Assembly: GCF_011634775.1 (NCBI RefSeq)
Contig: NZ_JAALXT010000004.1
Span: 310,001 to 374,000, forward strand
DNA length: 64,000 nt
Reading direction: 5' to 3'
From: Thalassoroseus pseudoceratinae
GTDB taxonomy: Bacteria > Planctomycetota > Planctomycetia > Planctomycetales > Planctomycetaceae
Of this stretch, positions 34,643 to 42,887 are shown one piece after another. The position numbers and the translations under genes were made by a program. Numbering within the stretch: position 1 is the first letter of the stretch; every line of letters begins with the position of its first letter. The notes under the pieces are model-generated. The model saw nothing but the letters and a program-made list of their open reading frames with translations. It made no database searches and had not been told where the DNA came from.

Positions 34643-34821
34643 GTCGCCTTTTTCCTGGAGAAGTTGTCTTCGTTGGGGTCGACCGGGTCGTATTGTAGCG
34701 AATTGAGAGATGTTATGGAAAACGCGTTGTTGACGTTGTATTCACGGATCGTTCGGAAGCTATGACGTGCATTGAGAATTCGGTTTAGGCAAGTTGAGGA
34801 GTCCCCGTAATCTGAAACGGT

Positions 34822-34849
34822 CCCACGTGGGTGTTGTTGAGAATCAACA
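34822..34849. promoter_or_regulatory. Palindrome plus hairpin in the 339-bp gap 34643-34981
   Basis: A perfect palindrome CCCACGTGGG (34822-34831, a G-box-like CACGTG core) is followed by a hairpin TGTTGA-GAA-TCAACA (34835-34849). They lie between the divergent MscS gene and the Cys/Pro-rich secreted protein gene, about 130 bp before the latter's start. Nothing else was recognised in this gap. Operator or leader-RNA function is a guess. Confidence 0.35.
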
Positions 34850-34981
34850 TGGGTTCGAGCGAAAGAGTCTGGATTTCGCGCGCTGAGTTACGGCACATTG
34901 GGTAGGTTCATGACATGCCATTCACCGTGAACCGCTGCGGAGGCGGCTCGCGTGATCGAACCTCTACCAAGTGAGAATTCC

Positions 34982-35584
34982 ATGCAACTGTCCCGAAAAG
35001 CTTTCCTCGTGGCGACTGTCACCGTGACCCTGATCGGGGCATCGGCGCAGACCGCGGATGCGTGTTTGTTTAGCTGGTTGTTCGGCTGTGGCCGAACGGC
35101 TTGCTACCCACCGGCTCCCTGTGGCCCGCCGCCGTGTGCACCATCATGTGCGCCCGCGCCATGCTCGCCGTGTGGTCCGTCACCTTGTGCATCCGGAAAC
35201 TGTGGGACCGGTTTCGGTCCGGTTGCTCCGGGATATGCACCGACCTACGCACCGACTTCGCCATGTGGTCCAGGTGGATGTGGTGTCGGCTACCGAGGCA
35301 CCGGCTATCGGGGAACCGGTTACCAGACTGGCGGGTATCAATCGGTTTCGCCCACCATTCCGCCGGTTGTCTACCAACCTCGACCAACGCAAACCAGCTT
35401 CTTCCGCCCAACAGCTCCGAGTGTCGCTCCACGAACCGCAACTCGTCGGGCATTCCGTCCGACGCCGGTCGAAACACTGCGACCGATTTCGCTGCCAGCA
35501 ACACCGGCAACGAACCAACCAACACCTGTGTTCCCTGAGCACGATTCACTCAACACCGGTTGGGAACCAGCACCACGCTACTAA
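34982..35584 (+). CDS. Secreted Cys/Pro/Gly-rich low-complexity protein
   Basis: 200 residues from ATG 34982. A signal peptide (MQLSRKAFLVATVTVTLIGASAQTADA) is followed by a Cys/Pro-rich block at about 30-75 with some 12 cysteines (CGPPPCAPSCAPAPCSPCG), a Gly/Tyr repeat (GYRGTGYRGTGYQTGGYQS), and a Pro/Thr/Arg-rich tail. I do not recognise a named family. Similar Cys-rich secreted proteins are common in planctomycetes and may cross-link in the cell wall. An overlapping +1 reading frame is long but lacks a start and a leader and is a shadow. Confidence 0.75.
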   Translation: MQLSRKAFLVATVTVTLIGASAQTADACLFSWLFGCGRTACYPPAPCGPPPCAPSCAPAPCSPCGPSPCASGNCGTGFGPVAPGYAPTYAPTSPCGPGGCGVGYRGTGYRGTGYQTGGYQSVSPTIPPVVYQPRPTQTSFFRPTAPSVAPRTATRRAFRPTPVETLRPISLPATPATNQPTPVFPEHDSLNTGWEPAPRY

Positions 35585-35613
35585 ACTCGCGTTGTGAATG
35601 TCATTTCAAAATC

Positions 35614-35649
35614 ACGAAGCCCAGCGGTCAAACACCGTCGGGCTTCGTT
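35614..35649. terminator. Bidirectional terminator-like hairpin
   Basis: ACGAAGCCC (35614-35622) pairs with GGGCTTCGT (35640-35648), with an inner CGGT/ACCG pair continuing the stem. It stands 30 bp after the Cys/Pro-rich gene and about 40 bp from the 3' end of the convergent zinc-ribbon gene. No long T-run follows on either side, so efficiency is uncertain, but its position between two convergent stops fits a shared terminator. Confidence 0.6.
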
Positions 35650-35687
35650 GCATTTGGGTCGTGCTTGTCGAGAACTCGAATCCGTCC

Positions 35688-36218
35688 TTAGCTTTCGCCA
35701 GATTGCTTGCCGGGACTGTTCTTTGAGCGATTGCGGCGACCCCGTCGCCCTCGACGCTTCTTTCTGGGTTTCGATTCTCGATCGGGTTTCTCTTCGGAAT
35801 CTTTGGATGCCTCGGGCTTGCCCGGCGTGTTCGGTGTTTTGTCGTCTGGCTGCTCTTCTGTTGTGGCGGGTTGTGGCGGCTTCTCTTGGGGTTCGGCCTC
35901 TGAAAGTTTTCTGGCCGGCCGACCACGATAGGTCGTGCGTTGTTTGTCCGCAGCAGCTTCCGAGACCGATTCTGGAATGTTCACCGGTTCGTCCGCGAAC
36001 TCGTCCTCATCGACCACGATTTCCGCGACCAAATACGGCTGGAACGTTCGCGCGGACCGGGGCGGTTCGTGGAGCTTCATCCAAACCGGACCGGTCCCCG
36101 GATCGCACGTGCACTTTTGGGCGCTCACACGACCGCTGGTTCTACGCTGCCGTCCGCACTCTGGACAGATCCAAAGGCGACGCACGTCTAAATCGAGGCG
36201 AAATCCCGGACCTTTAAT
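35688..36218 (-). CDS. Zinc-ribbon protein with acidic and Arg-rich tail, probably starting at ATT
   Basis: The first ordinary start is GTG 36185, giving 165 residues from VRRLWICPEC. The frame stays open upstream to a TGA and reads KGPGFRLDLDVRRLWICPECG, a coherent N terminus. An AGGAG lies six bases before an in-frame ATT (36216-36218), so I place the start there (176 residues). CPEC and CTC (about residues 18-40) form a zinc ribbon. The middle is acidic/Pro-rich and the end is strongly basic (PRKKRRGRRGRRNRSKN), which would suit nucleic-acid or ribosome binding. The family is unrecognised; function is unknown. Confidence 0.65.
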   Translation of the reverse strand: MKGPGFRLDLDVRRLWICPECGRQRRTSGRVSAQKCTCDPGTGPVWMKLHEPPRSARTFQPYLVAEIVVDEDEFADEPVNIPESVSEAAADKQRTTYRGRPARKLSEAEPQEKPPQPATTEEQPDDKTPNTPGKPEASKDSEEKPDRESKPRKKRRGRRGRRNRSKNSPGKQSGES

Positions 36219-36513
36219 GATTGGCTCCTGCTGCCTTCAAAAGGCTTTGACTCTCGACAATTGTTGACGTAACCCACACCCTGTCCGCTCTTTGCAACTT
36301 GCGACATCAGCCGGATTGGATTCGGTTGTTGGCGAGTTTTTCATGCGATCGGGCTTGGCAGATGATCCACGACAGCGATAGACTCCCGCGAATACGCACC
36401 GAAGGGGTGCCTTGAATTCAAAATGCGACGCGAATCGCGAAGCTTTAATGTGACGACTTCCTCCGACCGGAGCAAGGGAATCGTCGATTTCGCCACATTC
36501 GGGAGGGATTCTC

Positions 36514-37482
36514 TTGAGCGACTGGTTCAACATCATTCACGTCGGTTTCGGCTTTCTGATGGGTGGTGCCGACATCATCCCCGGTGTCTCCGGCGGTACG
36601 GTCGCATTGATTCTCGGCATCTATGAACGATTGGTAACGGCTGTCAGTCGGTTCGACACCACATTTCTTGGCCATCTCCGCAAACGGGAATGGGTGTCGG
36701 CGGCCCGCTACATCGATTTGGGTTTTCTAGTCGCACTTGGACTCGGCATCCTGACCGGCGTCGTTTTACTTGCCAACTTGATGCACTGGCTACTCGAACA
36801 CCGTCAGGAACAAACTTTCGCGGCATTCTTCGGCATGATTCTCGCCTCGGCGTGGATCGTCGCCCGACTCGTGCCGCGTTGGAATGTCAGTAGCGTTGGT
36901 CTGTTGTTGCTGGGGACCGTGTTCGCGTTCTTGCTGGTCGGTGTACCGGCATTGCAAGACCCGCCCACCGGACCGATCTACATCTTCTTCTGTGGCATGA
37001 TCGCCATTTGTGCGATGTTGCTTCCCGGCATCAGCGGCGCGTTTATCTTGCTCATTTTGGGCACGTACACGGATATCACGGGCGCACTCCGTGCGATGCG
37101 ACACGGCACGGACCTCTCTGGAAACGGGCTGATACTCGCAGCGTTCGGACTGGGGGCGATGATCGGGATTCTGAGTTTCAGTAAGCTGTTGAAGTATTTA
37201 CTCAAGCACTACGAAGCGCCGACAATGGCCATTCTCTGTGGTTTTATGTTGGGTTCACTCCGCAAGATTTGGCCATTCAAGATTGAGCTGACACCACCGG
37301 GAACGGAACTGAAAAAGAAAGTCTATCAAAATATCATGCCGGATTTTGATGCCACAAGCACATGGATTTCCTTGGGTATCTTGGTCGTCGCCGGAATTGT
37401 GATTTTCGCGATTGAGTACTTCGCTGTGGCGTACGGACACGAGCCGGAAGAAGAAATTGATGACCTCGTGGAGTCAACATAG
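36514..37482 (+). CDS. DUF368 family polyprenyl-phosphate transporter (PopT-type)
   Basis: 322 residues and about 9-10 hydrophobic segments. The DUF368 signatures are present: GFLMGGADIIPGVSGGTVALILGIYERLV at the start, and LLPGISGAFILLILGTY plus APTMAILCGFMLGSLRKIWPF later. DUF368 proteins have been shown in other bacteria to return undecaprenyl phosphate across the membrane for cell-wall synthesis (PopT). It begins at TTG 36514 with GGGAGGGATT upstream. It converges with the AlkA-like gene 7 bp away. The 295 bp upstream (36219-36513) show no other gene. Confidence 0.9.
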   Translation: MSDWFNIIHVGFGFLMGGADIIPGVSGGTVALILGIYERLVTAVSRFDTTFLGHLRKREWVSAARYIDLGFLVALGLGILTGVVLLANLMHWLLEHRQEQTFAAFFGMILASAWIVARLVPRWNVSSVGLLLLGTVFAFLLVGVPALQDPPTGPIYIFFCGMIAICAMLLPGISGAFILLILGTYTDITGALRAMRHGTDLSGNGLILAAFGLGAMIGILSFSKLLKYLLKHYEAPTMAILCGFMLGSLRKIWPFKIELTPPGTELKKKVYQNIMPDFDATSTWISLGILVVAGIVIFAIEYFAVAYGHEPEEEIDDLVEST

Positions 37483-37489
37483 CAACGTT

Positions 37490-38128
37490 TCAGCCAGCGA
37501 ATGTGATGTTCTTCCGCTGAATGTATGCATGCCAAAGCAGATAGGCCGCGATCGTCCGCAAGGGGGCCCAACGGGCAATCAAGCTTTGGCTGGTTTCCAT
37601 GAACTGTTCGGTAGACAACTCGAATTCGTGCCGAAGACTGTTGTTCAACGCGACATCACCCGAGGGAAAACAGTCCGTCCGGTTGAGAGCCAACATCAAG
37701 AAGACGTTGGCTGTCCACTGGCCAATCCCTTTGACTTGTGTGAGTTGCTGACGGACAACGTCATCAGAGAGTTGGGCTAGGGCAGGGATGTTGAGTTGAT
37801 TCGACAACACCGCATCGGACAGTGCGTGCAAATAACGCGTTTTTTGCCGACTTACGGCACACGCACGCATGTCCTCAGTCGACAATTGGAGCAGTTCGTC
37901 CGGCGTGAACTTCGACACGCACTGCGTCAGCTTCGTGAAGGTCGCATTCGCGGAAGCCAAACTGACCTGTTGTTCCAGAATGATCCGTACTAGCGTGGTG
38001 AAGTTTGGCTCTCGCTGCCAAAGCGGCGGACGCCCGTGTTGATCGAGAATCCGCCGAAAAACTGCCTCGCGATCCGCTAGCGTCTCACAATAGGTATCGA
38101 AGTTCGAGGCGTCGAAGACCTGAGTCAT
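37490..38128 (-). CDS. HhH-GPD family DNA glycosylase (AlkA-like 3-methyladenine glycosylase)
   Basis: 212 residues from ATG 38128. The helix-hairpin-helix and catalytic region is LTQVKGIGQWTANVFLMLALNRTDCFPSGDVALNNSL, with the catalytic Asp in PSGDVAL. An N-terminal block, NFTTLVRIILEQQVSLASANATFTKL, is typical of AlkA. These enzymes remove alkylated purines in base excision repair. No FeS cluster or Lys nucleophile motif is present, so a Nth/MutY type is unlikely. It lies 18 bp after the dienelactone hydrolase gene on the same strand. Confidence 0.9.
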   Translation of the reverse strand: MTQVFDASNFDTYCETLADREAVFRRILDQHGRPPLWQREPNFTTLVRIILEQQVSLASANATFTKLTQCVSKFTPDELLQLSTEDMRACAVSRQKTRYLHALSDAVLSNQLNIPALAQLSDDVVRQQLTQVKGIGQWTANVFLMLALNRTDCFPSGDVALNNSLRHEFELSTEQFMETSQSLIARWAPLRTIAAYLLWHAYIQRKNITFAG

Positions 38129-38145
38129 ATCGTCCCGCGACGGGG

Positions 38146-38925
38146 TCACTTCAACTTCTCTTTGAGGAAGGATTTCATGTCCGTCCACGATCGCTTATCG
38201 GCTTTTTTGTTGTAAGCGAGTGGCGGCAGGCCGTAGTCGTCGGCTCCGGGGTTTGTGAACCCGTGTTTGGCGTTTGCGTAGTAGACCATCATCCAGTCCA
38301 CATCGGCTTTGGTCAGTGCTTCGCGGAATTCTTGGGCGGTCTTCTCGGGGATGAAGCTGTCACTCGCACCGTGACACACCAGAACGGCTGTCTCAATGTC
38401 ATCGGCTTCCTCCTCGGAGGGAACAACCAATCCGCCATGAAACGTCACGACGGCTTTGAGTTTCTCGCCGGCAAAGGCCATCTGTAAGACTGTGGAACCA
38501 CCGAAGCAGTAGCCGATAGCGGCGACGTTCTCGGAATCGACATTGTCTTGAGCGGTCAACACGTTCAGTCCACTCAATGCCCGTTCACGCCATTGCTTCA
38601 CGTTTGAGCGAATCGCTCCGGACCATTCGCCCGCCTCCTTCGGATGCTGAGTCACCTTCTCGCCATACATGTCGAGAGCGAAGGCCACATAGCCAAGTTC
38701 GGCGAGCATCTCGGTGCGTTTGCGAGCATAATCGTTGAGCCCCCACCATTCGTGCACCACAAGAACCCCAGGGCGAGGCGTGTCGTACTTGTCATCGTAA
38801 GCCAAGTACCCGACGAGCTTTGTGCCATCGTGTTCGTATGGAACTTCTTTCGTCACAAGTTTGGCTTGCGTCGCGACCGGAGCTAAAGCCAGTAGAACAG
38901 TCAGAGCAGCAGTCCGAAATGTCAT
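38146..38925 (-). CDS. Exported dienelactone hydrolase family protein
   Basis: 259 residues from ATG 38925, with AGAGGATGA upstream. The signal peptide is MTFRTAALTVLLALAPVATQA. The fold is alpha/beta hydrolase, with nucleophile Cys in IGYCFGGSTVLQMA, the Asp in CHGASDSFIPE and the His in YANAKHGFTNPGAD, which is the DLH Cys-Asp-His triad. The substrate is unknown; many planctomycete homologues are lipases or esterases of this type. It is co-directional with the AlkA-like gene and the upstream hypothetical. Confidence 0.9.
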   Translation of the reverse strand: MTFRTAALTVLLALAPVATQAKLVTKEVPYEHDGTKLVGYLAYDDKYDTPRPGVLVVHEWWGLNDYARKRTEMLAELGYVAFALDMYGEKVTQHPKEAGEWSGAIRSNVKQWRERALSGLNVLTAQDNVDSENVAAIGYCFGGSTVLQMAFAGEKLKAVVTFHGGLVVPSEEEADDIETAVLVCHGASDSFIPEKTAQEFREALTKADVDWMMVYYANAKHGFTNPGADDYGLPPLAYNKKADKRSWTDMKSFLKEKLK

Positions 38926-39026
38926 GAAATCATCCTCTGTAGAAGTTCGGTTGCGCTTGATTCCCGTGTTCCGCGAGAATAATCGAGTGACGTTCGGAGA
39001 ATCAAGGGGCCGCTTCTGGTCGGACT

Positions 39027-39989
39027 TCATTCATCGATCGGACTGGAGTCAAGTTCCGACGCAGGGTCGGGCTCTGACGGTGAGGCCGGGGTCGCTTCTG
39101 GAATTTCCAACGGATCCGATTTCGGATCCTCCAAGACTTCCGGCGACACGTCGAAATCACCGGCGATACTGCGTGAGATTCGGTAACTCGCCCCGTAATT
39201 TCCCCAGGCGGACGTGGTGACGCCATTGCGGGTCGAGTTGGGGTATTTTTCTTGGCCGGGCAACAGTGTCACGCGGATCACCCCCGTTTGTCCCGACTTC
39301 AAGATGCCTGCATGGACGGCGGCCGTGGAGAGATCAGAGTCGGCCGTGTAAGTCCCCGTGCCCCAGACGGAGCCAATCGCGTCACCGGTGATCCGAAAGT
39401 AATGCACACGCTGCTTTTTCCCAGTGAAGCTGGTCAGAGTTCCTGGATCCGCCTGAATTTCGGTGGCGGGAATCACCAACGCCCGCAATGCATTCCGAAC
39501 GGCAACCGCTTCCTCGAATTCTTTCTGGTCAATGAAACGGGCTAGAAGTTCCTTGAGATCCTCAACGGCCGCTTGACGGAACTTCCTGATCTTCTGATTG
39601 GCCTCCGACTGAACGGCATTGGCCTGAGCGTGGTAACTGTCGAGGATTTCCTGAGCAGCGGGCGGCACTTGGAATTCTTCGGTCTCGACAAGAGCGATCA
39701 ACCGTCGCAGTTCCTCCGGCGACATTCCAGCCATCCGAGAATGAACGGCTTCCAAGAGCTGCTTTTGCAATCGCGTTTCGATAGAACTGTTGAAGGGCGT
39801 CTCAGCGGGACCATTCCAAACTTGAGCGACAGGATCTGCTGCGGGACCAATCACGATGGGCTCGGCCGCGACGGGTACCCCTGAGGGATCCTGTTCTCCA
39901 GCGGACGCAAACGGATCGAACTCAGTGACCAAAGCCAACACACCAACACCAGACGTCACAAGACAAGTCATCAGAAGGAGTTGTCGCAT
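39027..39989 (-). CDS. Hypothetical exported protein
   Basis: 320 residues from ATG 39989 (start MRQLLLMTCLVTSGVGVLALVTEF, an anchor or signal). A helical segment at about 100-165 (VHSRMAGMSPEELRRLIALVETEEF, HAQANAVQSEANQKIRKFRQAAVEDLKELL) is followed by a beta-rich domain (KQRVHYFRITGDAIGSVWGTGTYTADSDLSTAAVHAG). This domain has the look of the LCCL/cyclophilin-like module found in planctomycete proteins, ending with an acidic tail. The VWGTGTYTADS motif suggests LCCL; the call is tentative. It lies 101 bp upstream of the hydrolase gene. Confidence 0.6.
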   Translation of the reverse strand: MRQLLLMTCLVTSGVGVLALVTEFDPFASAGEQDPSGVPVAAEPIVIGPAADPVAQVWNGPAETPFNSSIETRLQKQLLEAVHSRMAGMSPEELRRLIALVETEEFQVPPAAQEILDSYHAQANAVQSEANQKIRKFRQAAVEDLKELLARFIDQKEFEEAVAVRNALRALVIPATEIQADPGTLTSFTGKKQRVHYFRITGDAIGSVWGTGTYTADSDLSTAAVHAGILKSGQTGVIRVTLLPGQEKYPNSTRNGVTTSAWGNYGASYRISRSIAGDFDVSPEVLEDPKSDPLEIPEATPASPSEPDPASELDSSPIDE

Positions 39990-40039
39990 CGAACCAGTGT
40001 CCTTTTCCAAAAACCGCTTGAGAAATTTGAAAACTTGAC

Positions 40040-40561
40040 GTGTTGAACGCGTATAAAGTTCCAGTGAACGCAATCGATTTCTCCCCTGAACCAACTCCGG
40101 CATTTATCAACGCCGTCAAGCACCTTCGTATCGTGGCCATCGATCTCGCACGAGCCGAGGGATGGGAACTCCACACAGAGAAGTCGAACTCAAGTGAAGC
40201 GGTTTACTGTACAATCCGGCGGAGTCGCTATTGGTACGGCATTCGGATCGCTGCTCATCGACCAGCCTATGTTTGCAGTGCCGACTATCAGCAAATCGTG
40301 GTACCGCTACGAGTTGCGGAAGTAACCACATTGGCTCCGGCCGAACGACAACTGCGTCAGGCACTCCGAAGCGGAGGACATGTGGTCGCCGACCCGGTGG
40401 AAGTGAATACGGCTTTGATCGAAGCAACGGAACGGCATTTTCAGCAGACCGGGCGAATTCGGTTGCCAAACTCCGATGCTTGTGCCATTCGGCACCGCTT
40501 GCATTTCCGCGCCCGTTGGACTTTCGACGAGGAACAAGCCAATCGGAACGGGAATCCGTGA
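40040..40561 (+). CDS. Hypothetical protein, divergent from the exported protein gene
   Basis: 173 residues, starting at GTG 40040 (GTG 40064, giving MNAIDFSPEPTPAF, is an alternative). The middle reads as a coherent mixed alpha/beta protein: FINAVKHLRIVAIDLARAEGWELHTEK, YWYGIRIAAHRPAYVCSADYQQIVVPL. I recognise no family or motif. It shares the 50-bp divergent interval with the exported hypothetical. No clear Shine-Dalgarno was seen. The gene is followed by a 116-bp gap before moaA. Confidence 0.5.
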   Translation: MLNAYKVPVNAIDFSPEPTPAFINAVKHLRIVAIDLARAEGWELHTEKSNSSEAVYCTIRRSRYWYGIRIAAHRPAYVCSADYQQIVVPLRVAEVTTLAPAERQLRQALRSGGHVVADPVEVNTALIEATERHFQQTGRIRLPNSDACAIRHRLHFRARWTFDEEQANRNGNP

Positions 40562-40677
40562 CCTGGACCATTGCAATCTGTTCATTGACTGTGAGAATGG
40601 AGTCAGAGTAATGACTCTATTGCCATTTCTGCCCCGAATTCCATCACACCACCTCGGCAGGAACAGACTTTAAGCCC

Positions 40678-41673
40678 ATGCCCGAACGATTAGTCGATTC
40701 CTTCGGTCGCGTTCACAACAACTTGCGGATTAGCGTGACCGATCGCTGCAACATCCGCTGTTTCTACTGCATGCCTGCCGAGAACGTGCAATTCATGCAG
40801 CGGGCTCAACTTCTATCGTTCGAGGAAATCGAGCGGTTTGTGAAGTTGGCCGTGCCGTTGGGCGTCGACAAAATCCGCCTGACCGGTGGGGAACCGCTCG
40901 TGAGACGGGATTTGCCTTCGCTGATCGAGCGACTGGCCGCGATTCCGCAAATCCGTGACATTGGTATCACGACCAACGGCATTCTGCTCGCCGAACACGC
41001 CCAAGCCATGTGGGATGCCGGGCTGCGGCGAATTAATGTCAGTCTGGATGCGTTGGACCCCGTGAAATTCCAAGAAATCACCCGTCGTGAGGGCTATGAG
41101 CAAGTCTTGGAAGGAATTCAAGAAGCACAACGCGTCGGGTTCGATCCGGTGAAGGTCAACGCAGTCAGCATCCGTGGGATGACCGAAAGCGAAATCGTTC
41201 CCTTCGGGAAGTTTGCCCGCGAGACCGGTGCGGAGATTCGTTTTATCGAGTTCATGCCCCTGGATGCCGACAACGCCTGGGAACGTGAGAAAGTCTTGTA
41301 TTCGCAAGAAATCATCGATGTTCTCTCGCAGGAGATTGCTCCGCTCAAACCGCTGCCAACGCAAGACCCGACCGCCCCCGCAACCGATTTCGAGTTCGCG
41401 GACGGAATCGGCCGAATCGGGTTCATCGGTTCGGTGAGTCAACCGTTCTGCCAAAGTTGCAATCGTTTCCGGCTCACCGCAGACGGCAAAATTCGCAATT
41501 GCCTGTTCAGCTTGGAAGAGACGGACATCAAGTCCATGCTCCGGGGCGAAGCCAGCGACGACAAAATTCGTGAGGCCGTCCGCGAAAGCATTCGGGGCAA
41601 ATGGGAAGGGCATGAGATCAATACGGCCCGATTCCTACAACCCGATCGGCCTATGTATTCCATCGGGGGGTGA
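40678..41673 (+). CDS. moaA: GTP 3',8-cyclase MoaA
   Basis: 331 residues. The radical-SAM motif is CNIRCFYC near residue 22. KIRLTGGEPLVRRDLPSLI follows, and the second cluster site is FCQSCNRFRLTADGKIRNC. The protein ends in the double Gly (SIGG) that completes the MoaA active site. MoaA and MoaC convert GTP to cyclic pyranopterin in molybdenum-cofactor synthesis. Other moa genes are not adjacent. A cysteine desulfurase gene follows 3 bp later. Confidence 0.96.
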   Translation: MPERLVDSFGRVHNNLRISVTDRCNIRCFYCMPAENVQFMQRAQLLSFEEIERFVKLAVPLGVDKIRLTGGEPLVRRDLPSLIERLAAIPQIRDIGITTNGILLAEHAQAMWDAGLRRINVSLDALDPVKFQEITRREGYEQVLEGIQEAQRVGFDPVKVNAVSIRGMTESEIVPFGKFARETGAEIRFIEFMPLDADNAWEREKVLYSQEIIDVLSQEIAPLKPLPTQDPTAPATDFEFADGIGRIGFIGSVSQPFCQSCNRFRLTADGKIRNCLFSLEETDIKSMLRGEASDDKIREAVRESIRGKWEGHEINTARFLQPDRPMYSIGG

Positions 41674-41676
41674 TTC

Positions 41677-42840
41677 GTGAGTACGCGGATTTATCTCGAT
41701 AACGCAGCGACGAGTTACCCCAAACCAGAGCAAGTTTACACAGCGGTTGATCGTTATCAGCGGGAACTCGGCGTGGCGGTCGGTCGTGGTGCAACACGAA
41801 CTGGTAATGAGGTCTCGCGAACTGTGCGGTCTGCACGCAAACGGCTTGCGGAACTCCTGGGAGCGGAATCGCCAGACCGCATTATTTTTACAAGCAACGG
41901 CACGGACAGCTTGAACCTTGCCATTCATGGGTTGCTTCAACCCGGTGATCACGTGGTGAGTTCCGAGATGGAACACAACTCCGTGCTCCGACCGCTGGCG
42001 TGGTTGCAAGAGCATCGCGGGATTGATGTGACATTCGTTTCCGCTGACTCATCGGGACAGATCGATCCCAGCGACGTGCGCGACGCCATTTGTCCCGAAA
42101 CCAAACTGATCGCGTTGACACATGCGTCGAATGTGACCGGTACACTGCAACCTCTCGCCGACTTTTGTGAAATCGCACGAACCGCCAGAGTTCGCCTCCT
42201 CATTGACGCCGCCCAGACCGCCGGAGTTGTGCCGATCGATCTCCGGCAAACCCCCATTGATCTGCTGGCGTGTCCCGGCCACAAAGGATTATTGGGCCCA
42301 TTGGGAACCGGCGTGCTCTATGTGAAACCCGGCGTCGAGGAAGAACTGCAAAGCATCCGGCAGGGCGGGACGGGATCGGTTAGTGAATTGCAGTCACAAC
42401 CAGAGACTCTCCCAGACAAATACGAATCCGGCAATCATAATGCTCCGGGGTTGTTCGGACTCGAAGCCGGTTTGACGTACATCCAAAAACGCACAATTCC
42501 ATCAATCCGCCAGCACGAACAAGCTTTACTGGAACAATTGCTGGACGGATTTCGAGCGATCGACGGTCTGCAAATCCATGGCCCTAACGATCCAAGTCGG
42601 CAAATTGGGATTGTCAGTGTCACGGTGGATGGGTTTGAACCACAAATTCTCTCGAGTATTCTCGATGAGAGTTTTCAGATTCAAACCCGAGCCGGCTTGC
42701 ATTGTGCTCCAGGTGTACACCGGCAAATGGGAACGAGTGATTTCGGCGGGACCGTGCGTTTCAGTGTGGGACCGATGACGACGGAAAACGACATCGAAAC
42801 CACCATCTTGGCCATGACTGAGATCCTACAATCATCTTAG
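41677..42840 (+). CDS. Cysteine desulfurase family protein
   Basis: 387 residues, starting at GTG 41677 with a G-rich Shine-Dalgarno overlapping the moaA stop. This is an aminotransferase class V fold: IYLDNAATSYPKPEQV at the start, the PLP lysine in CPGHKGLLGPLGTGVLYV, and the catalytic Cys in RAGLHCAPGVHRQMG. The latter matches class II (CsdA/SufS-like) or the TIGR01977 family. These enzymes free sulfur from cysteine for FeS clusters, thiolated tRNAs or cofactor maturation. Tight linkage to moaA suggests service to MoaA's FeS clusters or Moco, but this is inference. Confidence 0.92.
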   Translation: MSTRIYLDNAATSYPKPEQVYTAVDRYQRELGVAVGRGATRTGNEVSRTVRSARKRLAELLGAESPDRIIFTSNGTDSLNLAIHGLLQPGDHVVSSEMEHNSVLRPLAWLQEHRGIDVTFVSADSSGQIDPSDVRDAICPETKLIALTHASNVTGTLQPLADFCEIARTARVRLLIDAAQTAGVVPIDLRQTPIDLLACPGHKGLLGPLGTGVLYVKPGVEEELQSIRQGGTGSVSELQSQPETLPDKYESGNHNAPGLFGLEAGLTYIQKRTIPSIRQHEQALLEQLLDGFRAIDGLQIHGPNDPSRQIGIVSVTVDGFEPQILSSILDESFQIQTRAGLHCAPGVHRQMGTSDFGGTVRFSVGPMTTENDIETTILAMTEILQSS

Positions 42841-42887
42841 ACGTACCCGTTTGAACAACATCCGCACTACAAGCAGGTGGATTGAAC

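Noticed and set aside
34822-34831. CCCACGTGGG as a specific known operator
   Set aside because: CACGTG-type palindromes are common by chance and no matching regulator gene was seen, so it is listed only as a low-confidence element.
35287-35345. Short tandem repeat resembling a repeat array
   Set aside because: It encodes the Gly/Tyr repeat of the secreted protein; repeats are short and have no spacers, so this is not CRISPR.
35058-35597. Overlapping His/Arg-rich frame in the Cys/Pro-rich gene
   Set aside because: It is a +1 shadow of a repetitive coding region with a signal peptide in the main frame.
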